This document shows positions 23,324 through 33,919 of a stretch of DNA of 64,000 nucleotides, piece by piece (within the stretch, counting starts at the first letter, position 1; each line of letters opens with the position of its first letter). The DNA is from Aristolochia californica. Lineage: Eukaryota > Streptophyta > Magnoliopsida > Piperales > Aristolochiaceae. The position numbers were made by a program, and so were the translations under genes. The notes under the pieces were generated by a model. It did not search any database. It was not told where the DNA came from and was given only the letters and a program-made list of their open reading frames with translations. The stretch is from assembly GCA_029961685.1 (NCBI GenBank), contig JARWKL010000003.1, positions 10,486,459 to 10,550,458 of the forward strand. The letters are read 5' to 3'.

Positions 23324-26300
23324 ATGGCTACCACTACAGGCACATCAACGGAATTGTTCCCAACACCACCACCACCGCAGATTATCGTATACCAAGATAA
23401 TTCTGCTTTTCCAACTGGAATCATCCTCGATGAGATCAATTACCCATTATGGTCTCAGCTCATGGAGATGCGTATTGGTACTCGCAAAAAATCTGGATAC
23501 CTCATTTGAGAAATGAACAAACCAGAATCTAGAGATCTCAATCTTGGCGCATGGATTACAAAAAATCAAAGTGTAAAAAACTAGCTTATTGACTCAATGA
23601 GTCCGTCGCTAATGCAACGATTTATTTGCCTATCTACCGCCAAGGATATATGGGAAGCCATATAAAAGACATTTTATGATGGATCAGACGAAACCTATCT
23701 ATTTGAGTTGAACCAAATATCTTTTTCTACAAAACAAAATGGTAGACCATTATCAACGTACTATAATGAACTGGTTGCTATTTTCTAGGAGACTGATCAT
23801 AGGACTATATCTCATGAAGGAACAGTCGAAGGGCTAATCCAGTTGCACTCTACGATGGCCAGGCTTCGAGTTCATATTTTTCTCAGTGGGCTTGACTCTA
23901 AGTTTGATCAGGTTCGGGGAGAAATCTTGCGAAAAGACCCCAAACTTGATTTGGAGAGTACATATGCATATGTCAGAAGAGACAATAGAGACAGACAATG
24001 GGGAGCTATCGTCCAATCTTTGAGACCTAGGTTATGCTGGTCAACCAAACTTGACAAGGATCATCAAACAATCGAAACACTCAATCCTTTGAAAAAGCTA
24101 ACAACCGGGTATGCACTCATTTCAGGGAGAAAGATCATTCGCAACAGCATTGTTATGATTATTGGCTATTTGGAGTGGTGAGAGTTCTAAAAAAAACCTC
24201 GTAAAAAGATTGCTGGGAAAACTATGGTGACATCCACAGAAGAAAATTAGCAGCTGCCTATGACAAATGTTGCCCATCCAGGTATTATCGATAAAGCATC
24301 AATATTCTCTGTAAATTCTAAGAATAGAACTTGGATTATTGATACAAGTGCATATGATCACATGACAAGGGATTCCAATCAATTACAATTTGTCTTACTT
24401 CTCCGCAATCTGTTATTTCCACCACCAATGGTAGTACCTCTCCTATTAATAGGGAAGGATCTGTTATATTGTCTAATAATCTTACATTAGATATTGTCCT
24501 TGTGGTTCCATTTCTTGAATACAGTATTTTGTCTATTAGCTAAATTACTTCAACTCTTGTTTGTACTATAACTTTCTGGCCCTCATTTTATGTCTTTTAG
24601 AACATTCTAACCCGGAAGATTCTTGGTTATGGTGTTAGACGGGGCAAACTCTACTTTTTGGAGTTGACAGAGAATGGGGGTTCGAAAATCAATCAGGCAA
24701 ATCAAGCTAGTAGTGAAGACAATGCTCAAGCAACTATATGGTTATGGCATCGAAGATTAGGCCATATTTCCTTTGGTTATCTTAAGAAATTGCAACCACA
24801 ACTTTTTTAGGTTTGAATGATTTGGATTTTCATTGTGACACTTGTGAACTGGCTAAGAGCCACCATATCTCTTATTTACCAAGTTTGAATAAAAGTTCTG
24901 AACTTTTTAAAGTTATTCATTCTGATGTTTGGGGTACTACAAAGGTTCCCTCTATTTCTAGAACTCGTTACTTTGTGACATTTATTGATGAATGTCCTAG
25001 AATAACTTGGGTATCCTTGTTTATAAAAAAGAGTGATGTGTGTTTAGCATTTCAGAAATTTCACAAAATGATACATACTTAGTACCAAAAGTAGTTTCGT
25101 GTTTTGCAATCTGATAATGGTATTGAGTTTGTCGATGCTTCTCTCAAAAATTTTCTGACCCATCATGGAATTTGTCATTAGACCTCATGCATTTATACTC
25201 CCCAATAAAATGGATTGGTAGAGACGAAGAATAAACAACTTTTGCAAGTAGTGTGTGCCTCCCTCTTTGGAATGAACATGTCTCAGTTTTATTTGGACGA
25301 AGCTGTCAAATTTGCTACCTACCTCATCAATCGAACACCTTCTCGAGTAATAGATTTTCAAACTCCTCAACGCAATCTTCAATCCCTAATTCCATTCCCC
25401 ATCTTCCGAACCTATTATTCAGGGGGAGTCTCTTGGAATTCTCTTCAGGGGAAGAATTCAAGTAAAGAAAATGTTCAACAAGAGAATAGCGGAGGTAGTA
25501 AGTTTATTGAGTTAGAAGCAGTGAATGAATTTTTTAAGCAACTAGGTCGTCATGATGTGCAACAAGACTGTGATCACAACCATGAAGCCGAGAGTGAATG
25601 ATTAATTTCTCCTGAATAACCCTCAAAGTTGCCTCCGTCTGCACTATCAACTAAAGAATCAACCCAGAATGTTCCTCCTCAGGTAAATACGAATCTTGTG
25701 TTTGATGAGTCTAATGAAACATGTGTTCCTATAGAAAATATAACCCCTAGATATCTACAAAGATTGAATAGGGGAGTTCCAAAAAAAAAAACAGTATGAA
25801 CCTGATCCTGAAGCCAAGACCAAATACTCAACCAACAACTATGTGTCCTGACATAGGTTGACAAAATTGTATGCATTTACTATTGATCAATTATCTAGGG
25901 TTTCTATTCCTAGTAATGTGTATGATGCATTAGCTGATCCAAAATGGAAAAAGGCGATGAATGAAGAGATGGAGGCTCTACAAAAGAATGCCACTTGGAA
26001 ACTTGTTCCACAGCCTAAAGGATTGAAGACAATTGGATGTCGATGGGTGTTCACAGTTCTTATATCTATAACAACAAATTGAGACTGGCCTCTGCAACAA
26101 TTTGATGTTAAAAATGCATTTCTCAATGGAGACTTAGAAGAAGAAGTCTACATGGAGCTACCACCCAGAGTTAAAAGTGGTTCTTATTGTCAAGGTGAAA
26201 TCTGTAAATTGAAGAAGTCATTATACGTGCTAAAACAGTCACCTAGAACATGGTTTGGGAGATTCTCGGTTACAATGAAGGAGTCTGACTGTAAGCAACG

Positions 26301-27317
26301 TAACTCAGATCATACTTTGTTAATAAAACACATAGAAGGAAAAGTAACAACTTTAATTGTGTATGTTGATGATATGGTTGTGACAGGAGATGAGCCGTGT
26401 GAAATGCAAGCTTTACAGGAGTATTTAGCCACTAAATTCAAAATGAAGGATCTCGAACAACTTAAATATTTTTTTGGAATTGAGTTTGCAAGATAGAAAC
26501 ATGGAGTCTTCCTTTCACTACGAAAATATGTGTTGGATCTTCTAGCTGAAATCAAAATGCCTGATTGTAAACCAGTACAAACGCCCATGGAAATGAATCA
26601 TAAACTCAAAATTCTCCCAGATCAAACCCCAACAAACAAAGGGTGTTATCAGCGATTAGTTAGAAGATTAATCTACTTATCACACACAAGACCAAATGTA
26701 GCATATGCAGTGAGCGTTGTGAGTCAGTTCATGCATGCACCAAGTAAAGAACATATGGAAGCGGTCTATCGGATCTTGAGATACTTAAAGAGTGCACCAA
26801 GAAAAAGGTTTTTTATTCTCAAAAAAGGGTATCTCTAACATTGAAGGATATACAAATTCTAATTGGACAGGTGATCAGACAACCAGAAGATCCACGCCGA
26901 GTTGCTTTACTTTTGTGGAATGAAATCTTGTCATTTGGAAAAGAAAAAAATAGAAGGTAGTATCAAGATCAAGTGCCGAAGCTGAATTTTGAGGCATGGA
27001 TCATGGTATATGCAAATTGTTATGGATAAAGAATATACTGAGGGACTTAGGATTGAATACACTAAACCTATGAATCTCACTGTGATAACAAGGCAGCTAT
27101 CACAATTGCACAAAATCTTGTTCAACATGATCGCACTAAACATGTTGAAGTTGATCGTCATTTCATCAAGGAGAACCTCGATACAAAGATTATACAATTC
27201 CCTTTTATTCAATCTGAGAGTTAGTTGGCTGATATGCTCACAAAGGCAGTATCAGGGAAGGCATTTCATAGTATAATTGACAAGTTGGGCATGACCGACA
27301 TCTATGCACCAACTTGA
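23324..27317 (+). pseudogene. Copia element 2 gag-pol, inactivated
   Basis: The gag begins MATTTGTSTELFP and has the LDEINYPLWSQLMEMRI gag motif, with stops soon after (23507, 23583). The protease motif is recognisable only as WIIDTSAYDHMT (about 24331-24366), with the usual DSG serine/glycine pair changed to DTS. Integrase spans about 24720-25400 (WLWHRRLGHIS, HSDVWG, FIDECPRITW, QSDNGIEF). Reverse transcriptase jumps from RWVFTV (26060) to DWPLQQFDVKNAFLNGD (26083), skipping the KARLVAKG segment, then keeps YVDDMVVTGDE (26355-26390). RNase H remnants run to 27300 and it ends with the stop at 27315. Confidence 0.85.
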
Positions 27318-27324
27318 GGGGGAG

Positions 27325-27521
27325 TGTGTGCAAAGCTGTAATGAGCTGTTTGTAGCGTGATTGTAGCATGATTGTAGGAAACGATTTGTTCCCTTGATTC
27401 TTTTCCCTGATTTTAGGATCTAAATTAGACCTAACTTTAGGATGTAATGTATGTTAAATAGCCTCTGTTAGGAGAAGAATACATCATTGGAAAATCATTC
27501 TTTAAAACGTTCTGTTTGATA
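27325..27521 (+). repeat. 3' LTR of copia element 2
   Basis: It starts TGTGTGCAAAGCTGTAATGAG directly after the purine tract and ends GTTCTGTTTGATA, where the 5' copy ends GACA, so the last dinucleotide has decayed. It differs from the 5' LTR by several substitutions and short indels. Confidence 0.85.
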
Positions 27522-27572
27522 CTTTCACCCCTGAAGGAGTGAATAAGGGACAAAAAGCATAAAATAATTACA
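27522..27572 (-). repeat. LTR fragment beside copia remnant 4
   Basis: On the minus strand it reads TGTCATTGATGTAATTA…, which matches part of the LTR-like block at 31404-31648 (TGTCATTAATGTAATTA…). It abuts the integrase remnant exactly after the GKFE codons. Confidence 0.55.
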
Positions 27573-28165
27573 TCAATGACACTCAAACTTACCCATATCT
27601 TCTAAGTCTAATCTTTCTTTTGGTTCTTTCAATATGAACATTTTGCATCCAAAGGTTCTAAAATAAGTACTTTTGGGAAATGTACCCCTATGCAACTCAT
27701 AAGAAGTTGTATTAAGGAGTCTTATGCTTACTCGGTTTATGATATAGCAAGTGTCATTTACTGCTTTGGCCCAAAACTTATGTGGTATGTTGTATGCATG
27801 TAGCATAGTTATAACTATCTTAATTAAGGTTTTATTTCTTCTCTCAACAACACCAAATTTTTTAGGAGTTTGAAGAGTTGAGAATGTATGGTGTATCCTC
27901 AAAGTGTGAGTTTTCAAATTCTCCTCCATGGTCACTCCTAATTTTGAAAATACTATAGCATTGCTCTTTTTATACCTTTTCACATAGTTTGGCAAAGGCT
28001 AAAAAAACATGATCCTTACGAGCTAGGAAATCTACCTATGTGAACCTATAATAATCATCTACCACCAATAAGGTGAGACACTTTCCATTTAAGCTTATGG
28101 TTTGAGTAGGTCCAACTAAGTCCATGTGGATTAGTTGAAGAGGTCGAAAGGTTGTATAGATTTTC
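27573..28165 (-). pseudogene. Copia remnant 4, integrase (minus strand)
   Basis: Reading from 28165 downwards: TTFRPLQLIHMDL, then (frameshifted) SLNGK…, VDDYYRFTWVDF-like fragments, FSKLGVTMEEN, FGVVERRNKTLIK, MLHAYNIPHKFWAKAVND and FGCKMFILKEPKERLD, to GKFE at 27575. This is the copia integrase core and C-terminal region. The matching gag and protease are at 31640-32400 on the same strand, so the two parts were separated by the insertions at 28166-31648. Confidence 0.8.
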
Positions 28166-28250
28166 AGGACTCCATGGATTTACATCATGGAGAAAAAAGA
28201 AGAATACATGTTAGGGAAAAAGAGAGGAGGAAACATGAGGTTATGTACTT
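28166..28250 (-). repeat. LTR end fragment, partner of 31404-31648
   Basis: TCAGGACTCCATGG…TACATCATGGAGAAAA…AGAAGAA…GAGGTTATG matches 31408-31485 in order. It may be the distal end of a 3' LTR of the element whose 5' LTR is at 31404-31648, both inserted into copia remnant 4. Confidence 0.55.
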
Positions 28251-29340
28251 AAACATTGTGCCTACACACCTCAACAGAATAGTGTTGCCGAAATAAAGAA
28301 CCGTCACCTCTTTGAGGTTGCCCAGGGTCTCCTCTACTCCATGAAAGTACCCTACCTTTATTAGCCTCATGCCATACTTATGGTTTGTTTCTTTATCAAT
28401 AGGTTACCTTCATCTATACTTGGTCATAAGACTCCATATTCTGTATTATTTCTTAGTGAAGACCCATTTCTCTTCCTGTGAAGATCTTTGGGTGTGCTTT
28501 TTTTTTCATCTCACATCTCCTTAGAAAAGTAAACTTTCTCCTTGTTCTATGAAGTGCAGTTTCTTGGCTTACTCTTGCACCCAAAAATGTTATGTCTATT
28601 ACAATCCTACCCTTCAATGGTTACTTGTGTCTAGGTATGTGAATTTTTTTAGGACACCTCATTCTATTCCTCGAATGATGCTCCTTCGGATCTTTCATTC
28701 CCTCTAGCCACTTCTTGCCAATTTGTGCCCTTTAATGCTGTTGTCACTTCGCCCCTCGAAGCGTCGGCCAACACCACACCTGTGAAGTTTTTGGATCCTA
28801 CCAAGGTAATTCTTTCTTCCCCTATTCCATTTGGTCCACAATTTAATACTCGACCCATTGCTCTAAGAAAAGAACCTTGCACTTTCACTACTTCTCATCC
28901 TATCTCCAACTTTATGTCTCACCATCGGTTGTCTTCCATATGTTATTAGTTCTTTGCATCCCTTTCTTCCATCTCTATTTTGTAGTCCTATCAAGATGCC
29001 CTAAAACATCCAGGATGGAAGACGGCTATGGATGAGGAAATGCAAGCCTTATATGAAAATCAGACATGGAACTTAGCACCGCTTCCTACAAGTAAGAAAC
29101 TAGTGGGTTTTAAATGGGTTTTTACCGTCAAACATAATTTGGATGGGTTTGTTGCTTGTCTTAAGGCCCACATCATCGCTAAAGGGTACACTCAATGTTT
29201 TGGAGTAGATTATGAGGAGACCTTCTCTCCTACTACCAAGTTAGATTCGGTACGTATCCCGTTATCGCTTGTCACTGACTCTTCATGGCCCATCTATCAA
29301 CTCGATGTCAAAAAGTTTTCTATTGAATTTATGGAAAAGT
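28247..29340 (+). pseudogene. Copia remnant 3, integrase to reverse transcriptase (plus strand)
   Basis: It opens with TPQQNSVAEIKNRHLFEVAQ (the expected E-R pair now reads E-I), then MKVPYLY*PHAI and LPSSILGHKTPYSV. A decayed linker follows. Reverse transcriptase begins YQDALKHPGWKTAMDEEM near 28990 and continues through KLVGFKWVFTVKHNLDG and AKGYTQCFGVDYEETFSPTTK to YQLDVKKFS, where the LTR at 29340 cuts it off before the YVDD motif. LTRs and gag are absent. Orientation is opposite to remnant 4 around it. Confidence 0.82.
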
Positions 29341-29741
29341 GAAATACTTCATTGACATCAATAACTTGTTGTAATCAGAGTAGAGGAAGGTAATAGAGTC
29401 CAATTACAATAAAACTATCCTTGTCCCAATTACACCCAAACTCTAACTCTTAAAGATAAGTCCTAACATAATTAAATAACTCAATATTAATAAAAGACAA
29501 ACATAACTCAAACTAAAACTCTTCTTGGTCATGACCCTAAGATAAAGATACTTTTGTGAGTCCTTCTTGATCTTCCAACTGATGTGATAAGGATGTCAGC
29601 TCATGGTAATCATTGTGGGTCCAACTTCTTATGGGCTTGGGCCCATCTTGTGGACCTTCCTTGGTCGTGTGGCCCATCTTATAATAATCTTAGGTTTTTG
29701 GGCATTCCTTGGTCGTGTGGGCTTGAGCTTATCTTCCAACA
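29340..29741 (-). repeat. LTR of a minus-strand element, related to the solo LTR at 14525
   Basis: On the minus strand it starts TGTTGGAAGATAAGC, has CAAGCCCACACGACCAAGGAA-like motifs twice, and ends ATTTCA. The first part matches the solo LTR at 14525-14961. On its inner side a purine tract (GATGGGGAG) adjoins, marking a 3' LTR. It truncates copia remnant 3 at an exact LTR end. Confidence 0.65.
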
Positions 29742-30089
29742 CTCCCCATCAAGATGGGGGTGAGAGAACAACATGAACTCCCAACTTGCTATAAATGATG
29801 TATATAATATTTTTTTATAAAATGGCACATCTTCCAATATGCCTTCATCTTCCAATACTCCCCCTCATGATGTTCATCCTTCATTGAGGCCCTGCGACAT
29901 TATATAAGTGAGTAAAAATCACTCTTAGCCAGTAAGTCATTGCTTCATACTCCAGTCCTAATGCTGGATGTAGGACACACTCCACTTCTATTGGTAGTGT
30001 GTTTATCAGCATTGCTCTGAAGTGTCCACCACCATGTCCCTCCACAGGACAACAACTCTCAAGTGACAGGAGACATAAAAGCCATTACA
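29742..30089 (-). other. Internal remnant beside the minus-strand LTR
   Basis: A second purine-tract-plus-LTR-start junction reads, on the minus strand, CATGAGGGGGAG then TATTGGAAGATG (about 29844-29870), so two related 3' ends are stacked here. No coding domain was recognised. Confidence 0.4.
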
Positions 30090-30120
30090 GGGGGGAGGGG
30101 GGGGGGGGGGGGGGGGGGGG
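30090..30120. repeat. Poly(G) tract, 31 bases with one A
   Basis: GGGGGGA followed by 24 G. It is directly followed by the 58-bp repeat array. Such homopolymers are prone to length error in assemblies. Confidence 0.9.
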
Positions 30121-30526
30121 TTCGTCTTTTTTACGGGGATGAAGTTCCTCCGTTGTGGACTCCCAACCACAAATAATTTTCATCTTTTTTACGGGGATGA
30201 AGTTCCTCCGTCGTGGACTCCCAACCACAAATAATTTTCATCTTTCTCACGGGGATGAAGTTCCTCCGTCATGGACTTCTAACCACAAATAATTTTCATC
30301 TTTCTCACGAGGATGAAGTTCCTCCTTCATGGACTCCCAACCACAAATAACTTTCATCTTTTTTACAGGGATGAAGTTCCTCCATCATTGACTTCCAACC
30401 ACAAATAATTTTCATCTTTTTGACGGGGATGAAGTTCCTCCATTGTGGACTCCCAACCACAAATAATTTTCTTCTTTTTGACGGAGATGAAGTTCCTCCG
30501 TCGTGGACTCCCAACCACAAATGATT
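30121..30526. repeat. Seven-copy 58-bp tandem repeat
   Basis: The anchor GATGAAGTTCCTCC begins at 30138, 30196, 30254, 30312, 30370, 30428 and 30486, spaced exactly 58 bases each time. Each unit reads GATGAAGTTCCTCCGT(C/T)GTGG, then ACTCCCAACCACAAATAA, then TTTTCATCTTTTTTACGG. Units differ by a few substitutions and no indels. It is probably part of the leader of the minus-strand element, whose primer-site-like TGGTGTCAGAGCC lies at 30964-30976 on the minus strand. Confidence 0.92.
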
Positions 30527-31403
30527 CAGGCTGATCAGTAAGGTTAGATAAGCGTATAAGTTGTTGGATAATTTCCAAAGATAAATGGATATCAAGCAGA
30601 GAACTCCGGCAAAAACTCAGCGCTGGATAGTAAGTCACCTGCTGAAAGATAAGATTCCAGCCATACTTCCAGAAATAAGATTCCAGCAATACTTCCAAAA
30701 ATAAGATGGGTGCTGGCTGGAAATCGGGTTGTTGTGCTAGAAATCGGATTGCGGCAGACGTAATTCTGTAATTTGCCAAGATAGATTCAATGTACCAGCG
30801 TAGAACTTTCCAAGAATAAGCGAGGTCCAGCATCATCAACAACGTACAAAAAAAGGGCAATTCAGGGGAAGACGGAAAAAAGATCTCACGCTCTCTCTGC
30901 TCTCCCGTGTTCGTTGTGGTAGATGCGGAATCATTCCAACAAGGAGCTTTGGCTGTTGAGCATTGGCTCTGACACCAGCATCTCCGGCGATGCGACAAGA
31001 AAAACCAGAGGATAGGTGAGCATACCCATTCAAGAGATAGTACAGTTTAGCCATTGGGTTTATTCCCCTACTAATAATGACTGCAATAGAGATTGGTAAC
31101 ACATGGAGAAGAACTCGAGTTGAACTTCTCTGATCGTAAGTAGCGATTCAAACACCGAAGTGAATTGTTTCAATAGTTCCAAGTTGACAACAATAAACTT
31201 GGAATTGACAGATACACAAACGTGGACAACAAAGAACGATCAAAGACAAGATACCATCAACACATCAAGATAACAACCATCAAAGATAACAAATAAACCA
31301 ACGAGATGCCATCAACAAGTCGATCATCTACCAAGCAATAGCAAGTTTTGAATTTTAAAAAATAATAGCTAAGAGTCCTAAAAATTAATATTCTGATATC
31401 ATG
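30527..31403 (-). other. Leader-like region of a minus-strand LTR element; no gene
   Basis: TGGTGTCAGAGCC on the minus strand near 30964-30976 resembles the initiator-tRNA primer site with one change, suggesting a 5' LTR immediately to its right. That LTR cannot be bounded. An open frame across 30363-30998 (-) partly encodes the tandem repeat and matches nothing I recognise. Confidence 0.35.
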
Positions 31404-31648
31404 TTGATGTTCGGGACTTCATGGACTACATCATGGAGAAAGAAGAAGGACACACATTGAGGAGCAAAAAGAGGATGAAGAATGGGGTTATGGACTTAGT
31501 ACAAACCCTCTCCATTAACCTATGTTTACAACTGATAAAAGTATAATATTATAATTATACCCTTCACCCTAGTAAGAGTAAAGAAGAGATAAGAAACATA
31601 AACTAATTACATTAATGACACCCTAATTACATCATATCTTCCAATAGG
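31404..31648 (-). repeat. LTR-like block inserted in copia remnant 4
   Basis: On the minus strand it starts TATTGGAAGATATGATG and ends CCCGAACATCAACA, followed by TGATATCAGAAT, a decayed primer site. The distal part recurs at 28166-28250 and a mid part at 27522-27572. Confidence 0.6.
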
Positions 31649-32400
31649 TTTAAACTACATTCTTTGATTTAAAAGAATTTTAGTGTTGTTTTTCAAGTTG
31701 ACAAGCATCACAAGGTCTCTCTCATACAATTTTTTTATGCGGTAATCCTCTCACTTGGTTTTTATTTACTGGTTTGTTCAACGAGTCTATTCCTCTATGT
31801 CCTAGCCTCTTATGCCATAACCAAGATTCATAAATCTTTGCACCTAAATAGATGCATCTCAACTATGTTCTTTACTAAGCATTTGTCCTTTTCAAATGAG
31901 ATTTTTTTACCTTTCTCACAAAATTTATTAATAAGTAAATCATGCATCCACCCTTCTACATAATAAACATCATATATGAAAAAGGTTGGGCTACCGATTT
32001 TACCAATTCATTTGATGGTGCCTTTGCTATTGTCTCCAAAAGTTGCATGACAACCGTCTTTAATCCAGTCATGTGCCTCGAGAAACCGCTATCCAAAATC
32101 CAAACCTTATTTGGTGCCCTAGCTCAAAGATAAACCTACATCACAAGAGATTTAGCCATTCAAGATCCATTTTAATTTGGGTCCCTTTGGGATAACATTT
32201 GAAGCACTAGGTGATTTAGGATACCAAACTTGTTTGCCCAAGTTCTTGTGGGTTACCACAAACCTTTCGATTGTTTTGGGTACCCAACGTTCTTTGATGC
32301 CATTTGGATTCTTAATTTGGCAAATATGCGCGTAGTGACCCACTTCATTGCAAAAGTGGCATCAAATGTGAGGAATGAGAGTGTAAGTGCACTTCATTGC
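31640..32400 (-). pseudogene. Copia remnant 4, gag knuckle and protease region (minus strand)
   Basis: It reads downwards as CHFCNEVGHYAHIC (a complete CCHC zinc knuckle, about 32365-32325), then VPKTIERFVVTHKNLGKQ. A protease-like LDSG region follows only after frameshifts (about 32100), and a pre-integrase segment ends near 31640 at FKSKNVV. The integrase continuation is at 28165. Multiple stops. Confidence 0.72.
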
Positions 32401-32645
32401 AAATATGGACTGGAGGTCTGACTAAACAGTTTCAGTTAAAGGTGTTTTAGTTATGGTAGTCTTCTATTTATGTTAAATTTTTCTAAGACTTATCTTTTAG
32501 TCTTTAACTTTGGGTGTAACTAGGATAAGGGTAGTTTAATTGTAATTGGATTCTACTTGTTTCCTCTATTATAAATAGAAGCTCATTTTACTCAAACTAT
32601 AACAAGTCAGTAAAGTTTTTATATTTTACAAAAATTCAATATTAT
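32370..32645 (+). repeat. LTR fragment, same family as 1980-2326
   Basis: It shares GACTGGAG, AGTTAAAGGTGTTTTAGTTAT-like, CTTTGGGTGTAACTA, GTAGTTTAATTGTAATTGGA and AAGTCAGTAAA with the first copy in the same order. The left part is missing where it meets copia remnant 4. Confidence 0.6.
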
Positions 32646-33000
32646 CCATTTTTTTTATCCCACATAGTCTTCATCTGATTATCCTTCTATTTGCAAATGA
32701 CTATATGGCTCAAATAACAACCTTTTCTTGGTCCCCCCTTCAAATATTTTAAGATTCTTTGAACTACCTTGAAATGAACTTTACGTGGACACTCCATGAA
32801 TTGATTAACCACAATTAAAAAAATAACATAATTATGTAATTGTAGCATAAATTAGTTTTCCAACAAAACTTAGGTACGTAGTTCTTTCTTTAAGTTCAAC
32901 ACTCTCGCCATGAAGATCATAACTTACCTCCACAAGTTTTCCATAGTTTTAGCCCCTAGTAATTCATCCTCCTATAGTAAGTCTATGAGATACTTCCTTT
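32646..33000. other. No gene seen
   Basis: AT-rich flank of copia element 5. The last five bases, CCTTT, are the proposed left target duplication. Confidence 0.5.
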
Positions 33001-33421
33001 TGTTATGATATCTTAAAATGTATATTAGATGTAATTTATGTTCATAATTGTTGTATAATTTGGGTATGTACATAGGGTTATTAGATTAGGCTTAATGGGA
33101 TGGGTGACATTGTATTGGGCCCATTGGTTATTTTGTAACAGTAAAACCTAAGCCTAAATACATCATGAAAGGGGGAAAAACAGTAACGGGAGGAATTCTT
33201 TTCGCCTCGTCTTCCTTGTCTTCACCAAGAAACCAGAGAGCTTAATGCTCTCGTTTGGACAGTTCCGTCAGTCCCATGAGGTAGTGGTGGTTCCGTCCAC
33301 CACTGTAGGAGCTGTGAGCTCCCTGTTAGGCTGTGCTGTCAACCTCTGTCTGACGCATTTCGTTTCCGTGAAGACCAGAGTTCTGTGAGTCTTAGTTTGT
33401 CATCGAAAACCTACATTGACA
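33001..33421 (+). repeat. 5' LTR of copia element 5
   Basis: Partner of 37133-37545. It contains GGGATGGGTGACATTGTATT and the transcribed-looking GAATTCTTTTCG…CTTCCTTGTCTTC block. It also holds an inverted run AGAGAGCTTAATGCTCTC. Confidence 0.9.
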
Positions 33422-33709
33422 AGGTATCAGAGCTTGATTCTTCCAAAGAGTGACCAAGCCATCTCTGTCCGACGACTTGCTGAAATCGCTGTCCGACGAC
33501 TCTAATTTCTACTGTGCTCTCGGGGTTGTCGGAAAACTCCATCTGAGCTCAGAGCAGTCGTTAGAAATAGTTGTTCGAGCTCCGTGGGGTGGTTTCGTTT
33601 CCGGGAAAGTGGTTCTCGCCGGGAAGGTGAACAAAAGGTTAGTTTTTTTTTTTCCGACCTCGACATTTTTCACATAAGATTAAGAAGAAAATTAATTTTC
33701 AGAAACTTT

Positions 33710-33905
33710 GGGGGTAGATATAGAATTTTTGAAGGTGTGGGGATATATTTAGAATTTTTGAAGATGTGGGGGTATATTTCAAAATTCTGATATTGTGGGG
33801 GTTGATCTGGAATTTCTGAAGGTGTGGGGGTATATTTGGAATTTCTGATATATGGGGGCAAATCTGGAATTTTTGAAATTGCGGGGTAGGTCAGGAATTT
33901 TTTTG
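33710..33905. repeat. 29-bp degenerate minisatellite in copia element 5 leader
   Basis: Almost seven units, each starting GGGG(G/A)T and containing GGAATTT(T/C)TGA, step at 28-29 bases between the primer site and gag. No coding meaning is apparent. Confidence 0.85.
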
Positions 33906-33919
33906 GATCCGATCTTATC

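Larger units (their letters stand above)
22522..27521 (+). mobile_element. Ty1/copia element 2 with both LTRs
   Basis: Two LTRs of about 210 and 197 bp enclose a primer site TGGTATCAAAGCAGG (22732), a leader, a dead gag-pol and a purine tract TGAGGGGGAG (27315-27324). Domain order is gag, protease region, integrase, reverse transcriptase, RNase H. The outer flanks (…CTTTTT before, CTTTC after) do not give a clean 5-bp duplication, so the insertion boundary may have been altered. Many stops, and an in-frame-looking deletion in reverse transcriptase, rule out function. Confidence 0.88.

Noticed and set aside
30363..30998. 211-codon minus-strand frame with repeated GGTSS-like segments.
   Set aside because: The repeats are the 58-bp tandem array, whose period is not a multiple of three, so the peptide repeat is accidental.
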